Shown here in pieces: positions 1 to 16,843 of a stretch of 64,000 nt of DNA. Positions within the stretch are counted from its first letter, which is position 1. Every line of letters starts with the position of its first letter. The notes under the pieces are model-generated. The model searched no databases and had not been told where the DNA came from. It worked only from the letters and a program-made list of their open reading frames with translations. The position numbers were made by a program, and so were the translations under genes. Source of the stretch: Ananas comosus (taxonomy: Eukaryota; Streptophyta; Magnoliopsida; Poales; Bromeliaceae); assembly GCF_001540865.1 (NCBI RefSeq), contig NC_033627.1, forward strand, positions 14,311,544 through 14,375,543, written 5' to 3'.

Positions 1-105
1 TTTGGTTGCACTTTGAATCCCTTAAGCAAGGCCATATCCAGTTGATACATATTTTTGCTTTACATATATAATTTTCTTTTACTTAAGGAAGTATTCTCGT
101 GGCAG

Positions 106-1083
106 ATTCAACCAAAGGAGCAGAATTAGACTGGGAAAAGCGCTTTCACATTGTGGAAGGAATTGCACAAGGGCTCCTCTATCTTCATAATTATTCTAGG
201 TTAAAGGTCATCCACTGGGATCTCAAATCTAGTAACATCCTTTTGGACAGCGAAATGAACCCGAAAATATCGGACTTTGGCTTGGCTAGGACTTTTGGGC
301 AGAATGAAAACCAAGCTAATACAAAAAGGGTCATGGGAACTTAGTACGAAACTTTTCTTCCTCAATCACATACTTTGTGATTCTTATTATAACAACCTTC
401 TGGTTTACAATTTCTGTTATGTTTAAATGAATTTGCAGTGGATACATGTCTCCTGAATATGCGATGAATGGTCTCTTCTCGGTGAAATCTGATGTTTTTA
501 GCTTTGGAGTGATACTTTTAGAGATCATCACCGGGCTAAGGAGCACGGACTATTGCCATCAAGATGGCTCTGAAAATCTTCTTGCACATGTATGCCTATT
601 TTTCCTAGCAATTCTCAGTTACTGAGCTTTACTTCTATAAAGCCGTAAATAAATATAGAGGCTTTTACAGTACTATCCCTGCAAAAATATTTACTTACGT
701 ACATACCTCTGTAAAATCTGAGTTTCCTATGAAACCCTCAAAAATGCAGTTTACTTACTTTTTAAGTCGCGATGCTGCAGAGTTGGGAGCTTTGGAGAGA
801 AGGGAGATGCTCGGAACTGGCAAACCCCACAATAGGGGATATGCATCCTTTTGACGAAGTTCAAACGTGCATTCAGGTAGCACTCCTTTGCGTGCAAGAT
901 ATAGCGGCAGATCGGCCCACCATGTCTGATGTTGTTTCGATGCTGAGATGCGAGATTTCGTCCCTACCAATCCCTAAAAAGCCTGCATTTTTGCCTGCAA
1001 GATCTGTGGGACGAGAAGATTTTCGCAAGCATGAGATTCATTCACTCAACAATCTTACGATGTCCATCATAGAATGCCGATAG
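106..1083 (+). CDS. SD1-type G-type lectin S-receptor-like kinase, 3' end only (kinase subdomains VIb-XI)
   Basis: Partial gene; the 5' exons lie before the window. Three exons are visible: 106-343, 439-589 and 781-1083 (stop TAG 1081-1083). The first join rebuilds a Tyr codon (TA|T) with donor GTACGA and acceptor TTTGCAG, so the apparent stop after Met-Gly-Thr is intronic. The first two exon lengths (238, 151) equal those of the complete paralogue at 1988-6356. The product carries the catalytic loop, DFG (DFGLAR), the activation segment (GYMSPEYAM) and a C-terminal tail typical of S-domain kinases, which are plasma-membrane Ser/Thr kinases. Oddity: the catalytic HRD motif reads His-Trp-Asp (CAC TGG GAT), explained by one CGG-to-TGG change. 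The proton-acceptor Asp and the downstream KxxN are kept. The gene is tail to tail with its paralogue. Confidence 0.88.
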
Positions 1084-1987
1084 CGGGGTAATGCTATACA
1101 CTTAACAGATAAGTTTCCTCGGCTGCTTCAGGTGTCAAAACATTTTGGATTGTTTTCTACCGGATCGATTGTTGGAATAACGTGGTAGCTTAGCTGATAC
1201 TAAAGTCGCTTCAGTTCTGTCGGAGATTGTGGATTCGTTTCCAAAACCATGGAAAACTAGTAAGTTGAATATTGAGGATCCTGAAGTTTTCATGGAGAAA
1301 TACACCACAATGCAACTTCTCCCTTTTAATTAGTTTCTTTTTTCTTTTTCTTTTTTCATGTGGGAAAGTGCAAAGTATCCCATTCCATTAAATGCTGGAA
1401 ACTGTGTATAATTGAAAGGCATATATATTTTCTTTGTGAAAATAACAGAAGATTTTGAAATTAGTTTCTTCTCCCTCCTGTTTGACTTGGACAATGCACA
1501 TTGTTGATATAATTTGCAAAATAATATAACAGGTGAAATGTCAACCCATGAGTTTGATTGACTAATTAAACATGATAACAAAATATTTAAATTCTAAAAT
1601 CTCCCTGAGAATCCGCAACCCCCAGATTAATTTTATTAAAACTCAAAAATTTAAGTTGAAATTTCAAATAAACTTGGAAACACTCAGAAAAACCTTTTAT
1701 TTTCTGCACTGACACTCAAATATGAGTTAATTTTTTATATATATATTTCATATAGTATGGATAACAAATTTCAAAATGGCTTCAAAGATTTCATAAATTG
1801 GGAACAATCTCCTAAAAAAAATCTATAAAAACCAATAAAAACAATTGTCTACTTCTGTAGCCCTGTAAATTTGAATTATCATAATATACCCTCGAATTCA
1901 TTGCAGAATGTGTCCGTACATGTGTCCCAACAAAATTTGTTGAGTGTGCATATTCACTAAACAATCTGCACTATGCGCAGACTCGAA
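1084..1987. other. Intergenic spacer between convergent kinase genes
   Basis: AT-rich spacer between two convergent stop codons; it must hold both 3' UTRs. I see no coding exon, RNA gene or recognisable repeat. Confidence 0.6.
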
Positions 1988-6356
<4,369 letters not shown>

Positions 6357-6368
6357 GGATGAATCCAA

Positions 6369-8342
6369 GATCGAGCCGACTTATTAAGGCCAAATGCCGA
6401 AGATCTTGCGGTGATTTTCGCTTCTTCTTCTTCGTTGAGCTAATAGTCAAACCATTGGCTGGGGCGAAGATGATGAGATGTTCGCAATTCACCATTTCCT
6501 GCTTTAGTCCAAGGGAAGGGTCAGATAAATGATTAAACTTTCTTTGTTTGTTTAAGTCTCCATGGATAGGGACCCTTTTTCCTTACCACACTCGCGTCCT
6601 TTACGGAGAACGATGACCCAGATATTGGTCTCCTCCATCCGTGGGGTCCAAAGAAAATTCTACGCGCCATTACCAACGACTTCGAGAGGACGAAGAAGAA
6701 GAGGAGGAAGAGGAAGAGAACGGGATCAGAAGACACCCTAACCCGCCGCCGCGGCTCGAGACGGTTTCGCCACGTTGAGAGGTCTCAGTGTGTTAGTAGT
6801 GAGTTGGGTTAGGACCAGCTACAATACCAGGCCCGGCCTATTAAATAAAATATGGGCCGCACTCGGCCCAATACACATAAGTAAAGATTTGGGCCTAATA
6901 GTATATGTTTATTTTTATTCCTCTATTTACCAACAATCTATGCGGGATTATTCTTATGTTGATTTTTTAAATTGGCATGCTGGATTTTTAAGAAAGAAAC
7001 ATATGAAGTAATGATTCTAATTTAAAGAAACTAGTTGAGCAAATTAATTATCCGTAGTAAGCTTACCCATTAAGTAGTTAATGATGGTCAATTAGCATCA
7101 TGATGATAATGAAGACAAAGTCTAATTTCTCAGATATAATGGGTTGCTTAAAATTTTCGACTTGAAACAAATAACATTTGATCACATTACATTACTGGTG
7201 GCACAGTTTGTGGATATTCGAAATACAAGTTCAAAGCTCGAACTGTGCGGTTCATAAAGAGAGTGCGCTTTGCGATCGAGTTATTGAGTACTTCAAACTC
7301 ATGAATAGAGATGATATATATATATATATATGATGTATAAGTTTCCAAATATATAAAAGAGTACAGCTTAAGAAGTTTCTGTTTAGGAGGAGGACTAATA
7401 TATTGATTTGGAGGATCTTTCCTCACCCTTCACAGCTTCATCAAGAAGAGAGAACATGGCTTTTTTGTTGGCTTGTTTAAAATAATGTACTAAGGAGTGC
7501 TTACACTCTCTTCCTCCAGCGAAGAATCCAAGATGGCCCTTTTCCAAAGTTCTAGCTTCTCTCCCCTCCAATATTTCTTTATTTTAGCTTAATTCCTCAG
7601 CTTAAGCTTTTCGATTATTCCCTTCTTTCAACAGTATATGTTGAGTCATTGTTGCTTTTGGGGGGCGAGAGAGAGAGTGAGAGAGAAGCTTACTTATATT
7701 CTTTCAACCTTCATTAGATTCTGCTTTATTACAAAAATTAGTCCTAAATTTTTTTTGAGAAAAAAATTAGTCCTAAATTAAACTAACAGTGCATACAGTT
7801 TTATCCATAACATTTTTATACTTAGACGTATACATGTCAACAGCCAAGTTCAATACAAAATATTTAGAAATTTTTGATGATTAAGTTACTATTAATTAGC
7901 TTTTATATAGTATAAGCATTACAAAGAAGATTTCTAGATCCAACGGAAGAGACGAGAGGGGCAAATATTTAACACTAGCTAATTAATGCGTTAGTACTCT
8001 AATAGGTTGTAACATTGGATCCATGCAATGGTTAAAAAAAATGTTTCATGAAAAATATGAGTGTGAATGTATGACCATAAGGACTCAATTGCTAGATAAA
8101 TTGCGGCTGGGGTGTCGAACTACAAAAATCGCAAGCAAAGAACCATGCAGAGAAATGGAAGAACCCATGCAACTTCCCAGAAACCAAAGCCACACACAAA
8201 GCTAAAAATGTGAACAAATTAAAGCCCTCATCAACCACCACCCTTTAATTAAAACCCTTTCAAGCACATTACCTGTACCTTGGTTGGCATGTTGCATCTA
8301 TATGCACACTACTCCTTCCCAGAACCTCTTATTCATTTCCCC
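6369..8342. other. Intergenic, upstream of the minus-strand kinase; no gene seen
   Basis: Holds the 5' flank of the kinase gene (near 6369-6740) and then AT-rich DNA. A short TA run lies near 7314-7331 and a GA-rich stretch near 7667-7687. Open frames here lack family features or coding-like composition, so none is called. Confidence 0.55.
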
Positions 8343-8345
8343 CTC

Positions 8346-8354
8346 CTTATTTAA
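8346..8354 (+). promoter_or_regulatory. Probable TATA box of the EF-hand gene
   Basis: A TATTTAAG motif lies about 55 bases before the ATG at 8407, followed by a pyrimidine-rich leader. The short distance would make a very short 5' UTR. Confidence 0.5.
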
Positions 8355-8406
8355 GCTCTCCTCCTCCTCTCCTCTTATCTCACAACACAAAGTTTAATTA
8401 GTTAAA

Positions 8407-8736
8407 ATGGATTCATTAGGGTTTGAGGATTTCCTCCCCTCGATGGCGCAGAAGCTCGGCGCGGAAGGGCTCATCGAGGAGCTGTGCAAGGGGTTTCGGC
8501 TTCTGATGGACTGCGAGAGGGGCGTGATCACGCCGGAGAGCTTGCGGAGGAACGCGAGGAGGCTGGGGCTTGAAGGGCTGGATGATGAGGAGCTGATGGG
8601 GATGATAGGGGAAGGGGACTTGGATGGGGATGGGGCTTTGGATCAGATGGAGTTTTGCATTCTCATGGTTAGGCTCAGCCCTGAGCTCATGCAAGGGTCC
8701 CAACAGATGTTTGAAGAGGTTATTCTTGGGATGTAG
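8407..8736 (+). CDS. Small single-EF-hand calcium-binding protein, KIC/PBP1-like
   Basis: One exon, 109 residues. A canonical 12-residue EF loop occupies residues 71-82 (D71, D73, D75, A77 backbone position, D79, E82), flanked by amphipathic helices. A second, degenerate EF unit is suggested around residues 24-52. Size, single working loop and the acidic N-terminus with a Phe-rich start match the plant KIC / PINOID-binding protein 1 group. Known members bind Ca2+ and regulate a kinesin-like calmodulin-binding protein or the kinase PINOID. That partner assignment is by family and is not visible here. The coding region is much richer in GC than its flanks. There are no signal or membrane segments, so the protein is probably cytosolic or nuclear. 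Confidence 0.88.
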   Translation: MDSLGFEDFLPSMAQKLGAEGLIEELCKGFRLLMDCERGVITPESLRRNARRLGLEGLDDEELMGMIGEGDLDGDGALDQMEFCILMVRLSPELMQGSQQMFEEVILGM

Positions 8737-9319
8737 TTGCATTGCATGATCAGTTATACGTACACATTTTTGATTTGTGCTACAACAACAACTCAAAAGT
8801 TAATTCTCATGCAATTGTAATCGATCCCCCCTCTCTCTCTCTTTCTAATTTACAGATAATTGATGAACAATTTTCTTTTCTTTAATTTCCTTTTTGATTC
8901 TCAATATCTTTTCCTTTTTTTTTTTTTGACTAGAACGATATATAGGTGGAATTAATAATGATTTGTACTCCTGCTAAAGAAGAACAATAATTTATGAATA
9001 ATATCACGACTCTTGTGATCAAATGAAGTTCCAACTTTTGTTTTGAATGCAATTTCTATTGAATCGACATCAGCAGTTGTCGATAAGTCGTAAATTATTA
9101 ATGTAAAAGCATGCATTAATTATCTTGCAGTATATATGTAAAGCAAAATAATTAGTAAGGCTGAAATTTGATTAATTCATGCGGAAAAATAAAAAGGCTT
9201 CTATAGGTCTGATTTCTGAATAGAGTAGCAATTCAGAAAGCTATGATAATTTTTTCTTGCTAATCCTGAAATTTTTTTGTCATCCTGTTTAAGCTTGGAG
9301 TAGAAGCTTCAAAATATAG
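8737..9319. other. 3' flank of EF-hand gene; AT-rich
   Basis: Contains CT-rich and T-rich runs near 8828-8926. No further gene or clear repeat recognised. Confidence 0.5.
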
Positions 9320-9335
9320 AGGTCTTTTGTTTCTT

Positions 9336-9492
9336 TTTTTTGAGAGAGAGAGAGATAGGTAGCACGCTACCCGTTTTGTTTATTTCACTTAGAAATAAAC
9401 TTAGCTGCAAATGTGAATCAACTAGGATTCGAACTTGAAACCTCGGATACCAACCACCAAGCCCTTTGTCACTTGCTCTAGGGACGGTCGGT
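9336..9492 (-). mobile_element. tRNA-derived SINE, full-length copy with 16-bp TSD
   Basis: Flanked by a perfect 16-bp target-site duplication, aggtcttttgtttctt, at 9320-9335 and 9493-9508. Read on the minus strand it has a pol III A-box-like motif (TAGAGCAAGTG), a B box (GTTCGAATCC), a body ending GGTAGCGTGCTACC, then TCTCTC and a poly(A) tail (the T run at 9336). This is the best reference copy of the family in the window. Confidence 0.88.
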
Positions 9493-9508
9493 AGGTCTTT
9501 TGTTTCTT

Positions 9509-10142
9509 GACCCAAGAACCTTTGCTGCAACTTCTTGCTCTATACCTTCCTATGTGGTCACAAACTTTGGACATCTTTGTCGAGAATCTAACTTAACTGC
9601 TTTTTGAATAGAAAAGTTGTTTCAAAACTCTTGACAAACAAGTCCTAAAGCGACGTCTCCATATATCTAGCCTATATATTTTTTTTTTTTGAAACAGCTT
9701 TTTTATTTTGTAAAGTCATAAACAAATCATCTTAAAATTAAAAATCTAGAACTGAAAATAAGTTTATAATCACATCGCTGACAAAAAGGGATATATCAAA
9801 CTATATATATCTAGGCATTCAAAGAAAACTATATATATAGCAACTATAGAGAGATAACAAAATTGGATTCATGCCCCCGAGGCTCACACACTATCGTCTC
9901 TCTGGTTGGATTTAAGCTCGAACTTGCGTGTTATGCAGTTTGAATGGTTCGCTTGAGATAACATGCATGCAGTTAGTATCTCTATTTGATAAGCAGAAGT
10001 TGAATATTTTTACAAACAAAATATCTAAAATAAGCTTGCTTTAGTTAGAGCCCAATAAATAGGAGCTCAATTTCTGAATTTTCTGGTTGTTAGTGTTATA
10101 TTAAAAATAAATTAAAAAAATTAAAACTTTAATTCTCAACAA
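9509..10142. other. AT-rich spacer before the tRNA pair
   Basis: Several short TA tracts. No gene or element end recognised. Confidence 0.45.
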
Positions 10143-10223
10143 GTCGATATGTCCGAGTGGTTAAGGAGGCAGACTAGAAATCTGCTGGGCTTGCCCGCGC
10201 AGGTTCGAATCCTGCTGTCGACG
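10143..10223 (+). tRNA. tRNA-Ser, anticodon AGA
   Basis: Cloverleaf of 81 nt with the long variable arm of a class II tRNA. The 7-bp acceptor stem is GTCGATA/TGTCGAC with one G:U pair. The D arm contains gtggttaagg. The anticodon loop CTAGAAA gives AGA at 10176-10178. The T loop is GGTTCGAATCC. A T run starting at 10225 is a standard pol III terminator. No intron. Decodes UCN serine codons (AGA read as IGA). Confidence 0.93.
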
Positions 10224-10332
10224 ATTTTTTTTTTTTTTTTGTGAAATATTTTAGAACCTTTTTGTTTTTTTTTCTAAAAAAGAATTTTTTTTGAAAAAGT
10301 TTAAAATAATAATGTCCGAAGCCACTCCTAAA

Positions 10333-10404
10333 TATCAGAGCCAGGTTTCGATCCTGGGACCTGTGGGTTATGGGCCCACCACGCTTCCGCTGCGCCACTC
10401 TGAT
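10333..10404 (-). tRNA. Initiator tRNA-Met, anticodon CAT
   Basis: 72 nt on the minus strand. Initiator features: A1:U72 closing pair (ATCAGAG/CTCTGAT), anticodon CAT (complement of 10370-10372) in a stem ending with three G:C pairs (GGG/CCC), and a T loop with GATCGAAAC instead of the elongator TTCGAAT form. Nuclear type. It faces tRNA-Ser across 109 bp. The nearest downstream pol III terminator on this strand is the A6 run near 10275-10280. Confidence 0.93.
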
Positions 10405-12467
10405 TTGATATAAAAATTTTTAAAAATAATTTGAAGGGTTAATTGAATACATACTATGGATTATGGAATTTGTGGTGCTCATAAACACTATTATATGTGG
10501 TGGTCACCACTATTTTTTTTTTTTTTTTAACTAAGATATTTGAGATATTTCACTTGTGGACAATTAGTTGTAGTCCACTAGTTAAAGGTAATTGTTTTTT
10601 TTCGCCTTTTTTTTGGAAATATACATGTCCCAACTTAGCACAATAATAAGAAAACATGAGAATGATTTTGCGAGCCAATAAATAATTTCTTAAAAAAGAA
10701 ATTAGGTAGTACTTTATTAACAAAGTTTTATAAGGAAGATTTTTTTAAAAAAAAATAAGAGAGTAATTTTACTCTCCAATATAGATTTTGGAAAGTCCGT
10801 GTCATGCTTATACAAAATCTAATTTTTTGCTAAATCTAATTAAATATAATTGAAATACGTATTTAGCACAATAATAACTTACTAGTTAAACAGCGATTAA
10901 TTTTACATCTTTTTAAGTAACTCAGTATGTTGTAGACTAGTAGTTAATAAGAATGAGGATGGAAAGAACTTTCCAATTCCTTTCCTCTGTGTTGCCAAAT
11001 ATATCCATTTCTTAATGAGTTGTCATTTTCAAACAAAACAAATAAAAAATCAAGCATGCGAAGCCTTACGATTGGAACGTAAACCTGCATGTTCTTAGGA
11101 TCTTAGAATTTAATTAACCATTAACTCATTCCATCACTGAGCACTCTTAGTTCTCACTTATTGACTAAAACTTTTGCAAATAAGAAAATGATTCATCTAA
11201 GAACAAAAAAAAAAAAAAAAAATCCTTAAAGATTTTTGCAAAAGCGCTTCATGGTGCACGTAAGCTTTGCTCTCCCCCAAGTAAACCTTCCGTTTATATT
11301 ATTTTAATATGCATTAGCATGGTATCAAAACATTTATGTTACATACGTATCAACCGCTTAAAGGGAGATTAATAAACAAAGTTTTAGGTTAATCAAGTGA
11401 TTAAATAAGAAAGAGCATCAAACCGACGAGAATAAACACTTCTTTTAGAGGGAAATTTGTCTCAGATAGGAGTTAATTGTTCCTTCTAGTGGGAGTAAAT
11501 TAATTAATCTAACATCCTAGGGCACTTCTTTTCAGAACCATAGTTTATCAAAAACTTTACTTGAACTATGGATTATTTTGATTTCGCTATCTAATTTTTT
11601 AAAACTTTGATTTTACGATCCAATCATTCAATTTATTTGATTTGAATTAATGAATAATATTTTAACTTTAAAATTCAAATGCATTGTTTATCTTTACATA
11701 TATATATTTTTATTTTCGTAACAGTAAATTTTTTAAAGTAATTAGCTTAAAATTTGAAGTCAAAGTATTCTTGATCGATTTAAATCAAATAAATTGAAAA
11801 CTCAGTACCACAATCAAGCTTTTGAAAAGTTGGGTAGCATATTCAAAATAATCCATAATTCAGATAAGTTGAGCACTTTTTAACATTTATCATATATATT
11901 AGATTATTTAATTTTAAGTTCACATTTTAAAGCACTACTTTAGTTTTATCAGCATGTCTCGGGATCAATAGAATTTCTTTCGTGACAATTATGTAAACTT
12001 TAATTATTAACGGTGTGGAACATTAATGTAACATTATTTATTTTATTATTATTATTTTCATATTTGGACTCAAATATGGTAGGATAACTCGAAGTCTCCT
12101 ATTCTAATACTAATACTATATAAAACAAATAGTTTCTCCTAGTTATTATTTAATTAATCAAGCTTTAACTTCGGGAGAAAGGGTGCCTCCTCACAAAGGG
12201 GGTCGCAGTGACCAGGCCTGGGTTTTATTAAACACGCGGCATAAATTTCTTGGATTATCTCCTCTGTAATTTTTAAATTTAAGTAAAAGATTATTTAATA
12301 TTTATGTGAACAAATTTAACTTGCAGAATATATTTTTTTAATATTCATGCAAATCCTCAACACTATCTTTTGCAATATCATATTCCTCTAAATCCTAATA
12401 ATAATAGTAATAATAATAATAATAATAATATGGTGGTTAACGGGTCTCGAAAATTTGACCCGTTTAG
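10405..12467. other. AT-rich intergenic; no gene seen
   Basis: About 2 kb of AT-rich DNA with homopolymer runs and a short AAT repeat near 12400-12430. No coding exon, RNA gene or element with clear ends. Confidence 0.55.
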
Positions 12468-12527
12468 AACCCTAAAATCCCTCTGTGGTTAGGGTGTAAC
12501 GTTGAACGTGCCACGCCGAATCTCCCC

Positions 12528-12682
12528 TTATATATTGCCTCCCCCTGACCTCCTCCTCCTCCTCAACCCTCAATCGCTCTACGCAAGCGCTCTCTCTATT
12601 ACCCCGTCTCAAATTCCACATCATAATTCGACGCAACAATCGCAATTCCAAACAATCCTCGATCCAATCTGGCGGAGACGAG
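12528..12682 (+). promoter_or_regulatory. TATA box and non-coding first exon of the LRR gene
   Basis: TTATATATT at 12528-12536 follows a telo-box-like AACCCTAAAA near 12469. A CT-rich leader follows, and a plausible splice donor (gacgag|gttcgg) ends the exon at 12682. The coding start is over 1 kb downstream, so at least one leader intron is inferred. The acceptor is not certain; cag at 13391-13393 is one candidate. Confidence 0.5.
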
Positions 12683-13764
12683 GTTCGGGATCTTTTGTCC
12701 TCTCTGTTTTTGTTTTTTCTCTATTTTTTTGTTCGATTTTTTGGGAAATCTGACGTCTATTTCGCTTAATTTTGGTTTATGATTCATGGACTTGTGTTGG
12801 ATTGAGCAGAAAAGGGGTAAAATCCGATTTTGGCGAGTTGAGTTGCTTTGTTTTCGGTGCGAAATTGGTGAATACGATTGAAAGATTGGCTTTTTTTTTT
12901 GGGAGCAAAATATGGATTTCATATGTGAGCGCGGGGGAATTGTTTATTTTGATATGAGGATTTGATACTTTGATCTTATGGGTTCTTAATTGGTAAAACC
13001 ATGTATCAAAGAGAGGTGGAAAGGTCCTTTCTTTTTGTAATTATTTGTCTTTTTCTTTTTTGGGTGCCTGACCCTATATTTTATAATAGTTTCTATGTCA
13101 TTCTCCTTGAATTCATTTACTTATCTCTTGAATCTATTTGTCTTTGGTGTATGCTGGTGTTAATTGAGAAATTATATTATCAGTATAAAGGAAATAATCA
13201 TGCATGATAAGATGGTTATCTGTAATTCTTTGCTTTTTGTGTAGGACGTTTTAATAAATAAAGAGGTTATCTGTAGGTTTTGATTGTTGTTGGATAAGAG
13301 TGCAAATCGTGATACGTCGAGGGTTTTTGCCTGTATTTTAGCAGTTTCAAAATTCTATCTTTCAATAATCTGTTGAGACCGATATCTTTGCAGGGTTCCG
13401 TCAAGTGCATGCTTATCGTGTCAGATCGATTTTGCTGATAAAGATTTCTTTCAGTCTGGCCGCTGTGAAAATTTTGTATGGTTCTCGCACCTCTACGTGG
13501 GTGTGGGGTTATGGTGGTAAGCCGAAAAATCTATGCTTGCTTTGGGGATCGAATGCTTCCTTCATTTGGAGATTGTGCCGTGTGCTGGAGGGTCTCTCTT
13601 TTGATTACGGTTAATGTGCATGGTGACTAAGATTTGACTCTGATAGCAGAGTAGTTCCATTCTTCTTTCTTACTTCTAATTGGTGGTTAGACAAAAGTGA
13701 AGTATAGTTTGCCAGCTTCGCACTCTTCGACTAAGTCGGACCTTGGTCCGTCATTAAACTGTAA

Positions 13765-16700
13765 ATGGTTAGGTTTTCTTGCTTCTCGGCTCCTAACCAT
13801 TTCCACAAATCAAAGGTAGAAAACTTGTTTTGCCATTGATCTTTTTTTTTTTTCAAACATTTTTGTCTCTACATTTTATGGGCACCCTCCAAAACTACAG
13901 GTGATTGGAAACAGGTCTGTAAACTGTATTTCTTTGGATCTCAAACCCCTGTCAGCAATTTTTTTTTTTTGGGTAATGCATTTTAGTCAAGTTCCATCAA
14001 ATTAATAGTTCCTGTTAACTTTGATATAGAATATGCGATCAAGTAGCAGAGTATTTCACTGTGTTACATAATATTCTGTCAAAAATGGTATAGAGACTGT
14101 CAAGTTTTGAAAGAATTTCTGAAATCAAACAGTATGAAATTAGGTTATTAATCGAAAAATAAATTTTAGGGACCTGTTTTCATATCACCTAAAATAAATT
14201 TTAGGGAGCTCGCCCATCATTTTTTTTTTCCCGGTATCTGCATCTTATATGAAGTTATATTTTACTTCTTAGAAGGCTATTCACCAGTCACGTGGAGATT
14301 TACATTTGGCTCCACAAGCAACTTCTCAAGATCAACCAATGAAGTCAGCTACAGGTTTTGCCAGTTCAAATCAGAAATCAGATGAAAATAACCCATCGAA
14401 TGTTTGTATTCAGCAGCATTTGAGTCAATCTTCTCACGAAGATTGCTGGAAATCGGACGATTTGAATAGTTATTCTTGTCCCGATGATAAGGATTTTATA
14501 GATGTGGCCCATCTTAAAAAGAGCCAGTCTCTAGGAAACATTCTTGAGAAGGAGAGAGGTTATAATAATTGTGATGATGCCACTGAGGAAGATGATGATG
14601 CCGATCGAAGATTTTCAGTCCATTATTCCCCTGACAAAAACATTAAGGCGGTCAAAGTTTCTTTCAATGTAGGCAACTCATCTGATGACAATCACCATGA
14701 AGAGAATTATATTGCCGACTCGGTTTCCATTACTGACCCACTTCATCAGGAATCCCTATTCTCCATTGGCCGATGTGTCGACCATGTTGACTCTGAGCAG
14801 CCATCATCTGATACGGGGCCCACAATTGAAAGGTCACATTCTGCAAATTCCGCCCAATCACTAGTGCCTCATGCCCGATCTTTTGAGAATTTATCCTCTA
14901 TTGGCGGTGCTAATATTGATTATTTGAATGATGCATCTTTTCCTCATGATATGGATGGAGAATTGAATTTATATGCAAAAGGTTCGTTCACTATTGTAGA
15001 TGACAGACACGAGTGCAATCAGTCCAACACTAGCGGTGACAATTATTGTACTGGATCTGGTGGAGTAGAATTTGGTCAAAACCTTCAATTTGAATCTTTT
15101 GCTCAAAATCTTGATGAGCTGAATCCCAAGGAATTTAATATAAAGAGAATTGAAGAGTGGATAAGTCAAATTGATATTGAAAATGATATGATCGTGGAAG
15201 AACAAGGCGAAAGTTCTAGTTCTGCTTCTAGAAGAGTTTCTCAAGTGGTAGCTGGTGTTTCTGCCACGAAACATGATTCTAGAAGTAGTCTTGGAATGGA
15301 GTTGGCTTACAACTATATATCGACTTTGAATGCTGCTTCTTCATCAGCCCAGATGGCCAATCTGGGTTTGGTCGCCATCCCAATTCTTAGTGCATTTGTT
15401 GGGTTGCGGGTTTTAAGCTTATCAGGAAACTCTATAGGTATTCATGTTGTCTTTTGTAGTAATGTTGATGGGTATCTATCTTCTTAAAAAACGAGAAGAT
15501 GGTTCCCTTTTTTTTTTGTGGTTATATTTTTCCCTTTGCTATAATTTTGTAATATTTTACTTCTGTGTCCAGTTCGAATTACTGCCGGAGCTCTTCCAAA
15601 AGGTCTTCATGTGCTAAACTTGTCGAAAAATAACATCTCGGCCATTGAAGGTCTTAGAGAACTGACACGTCTCCGTTTACTGGACCTGAGCTACAACAGG
15701 ATATCCAGAATTGGACATGGTAATGATTCCGGATTTCTATTTGTTATGCTTTCTAGTTCTTGATTCACTCATATTTTGACGATGGGCATGAGTTTTATCT
15801 TTTTGACGAAATCATTCTTTGTCATATGTGCATTAGTGTTTTCTTGGGTATTTAAGGTTAATATAGTTATCTATCCTTGCTAGGATTATTGTGGAACCAA
15901 AATAGAGACATCTGTGAACTCTCATATTACCAGCACTTGTTTTACTTGAAATCAAGCATCAATTATCCACTAGGTTGGAACTTTTACTATCTGTGGACTT
16001 TATATCAGTCTTTTGAGTAAATCATCAACAGCTACGGCTGTTCTTATCTTTTTTAACTTCGTACCCATTTGGACGCATGGTTAGAGTGTGTTTATGACTG
16101 TGGTGTCGCATGCTTTTCGACATGCAATGCCTGAAAAGCAGGAATTTGAGAAAGCTACAAATCGGAGTTTTCTCTACTAAAGCAAGATGACAATATATTT
16201 GTTAAGTTACTAATATTTTGTTGTATAATCTCTTGACAGAAAAAAAAACCGTATATGTGTAATGTTATCACCCAAACTTTTCTTAGGATCTAAAAATTGT
16301 GCCGCATCTTATCTCGAGGTTATCTACATTTCTTGTTATATATAGTAAAGGAGATTCTATTGGACTCCTGGTGTCCTTTTACCTTTTACCTATTGCCAGA
16401 GGTACCTTTATTTTTTCGTTGTTTAAAATTATTTCATCCAAGTTTATTAGTGTCTGAGATTCGCTCGCTCAAGGACACCTGGGTTCTTTATTGCTAGATC
16501 TTTATATATATACTTATTTGTAGTTTTACTCTATGTTTTTTATTTTTAATTTTATTTTTATGTTTATTTCTATTTTTATTTTGTTACTTTTCTTTTTCTC
16601 GAGGCCTTGTTGCTTCAATCTGTAGCCTAGTTCATACTCTAAATAAATGAAGCGGTAGCATGCTACATTTCTCTCTCAAAAAAAAAAAAAAAATCATCCA

Positions 16701-16812
16701 GTGTACTCGAGACCCAAGTTCGAATCCTAGTTGTTTCACATTTCCAGCTAAGTTTATTTCTAAATGAAATAAACGAAACAGGTAGCGTGCTACCTATCTC
16801 TCTCTCTCTCTC

Positions 16813-16843
<31 letters not shown>

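Noticed and set aside
331..344. Apparent stop codon after Met-Gly-Thr in the first kinase gene
   Set aside because: The TAG spans the exon end and a GTACGA donor; splicing to 439 restores a Tyr codon exactly as in the paralogue.
12502..13614. Open frames in the LRR gene leader (12502-12753, 13001-13207, 13405-13614)
   Set aside because: They lie in the non-coding first exon and leader intron, have no family features, and do not join in frame to 13765.
16715..16730. tRNA-like B boxes (GTTCGAATCC) outside the two tRNA genes
   Set aside because: All belong to SINE copies; no cloverleaf can be folded.
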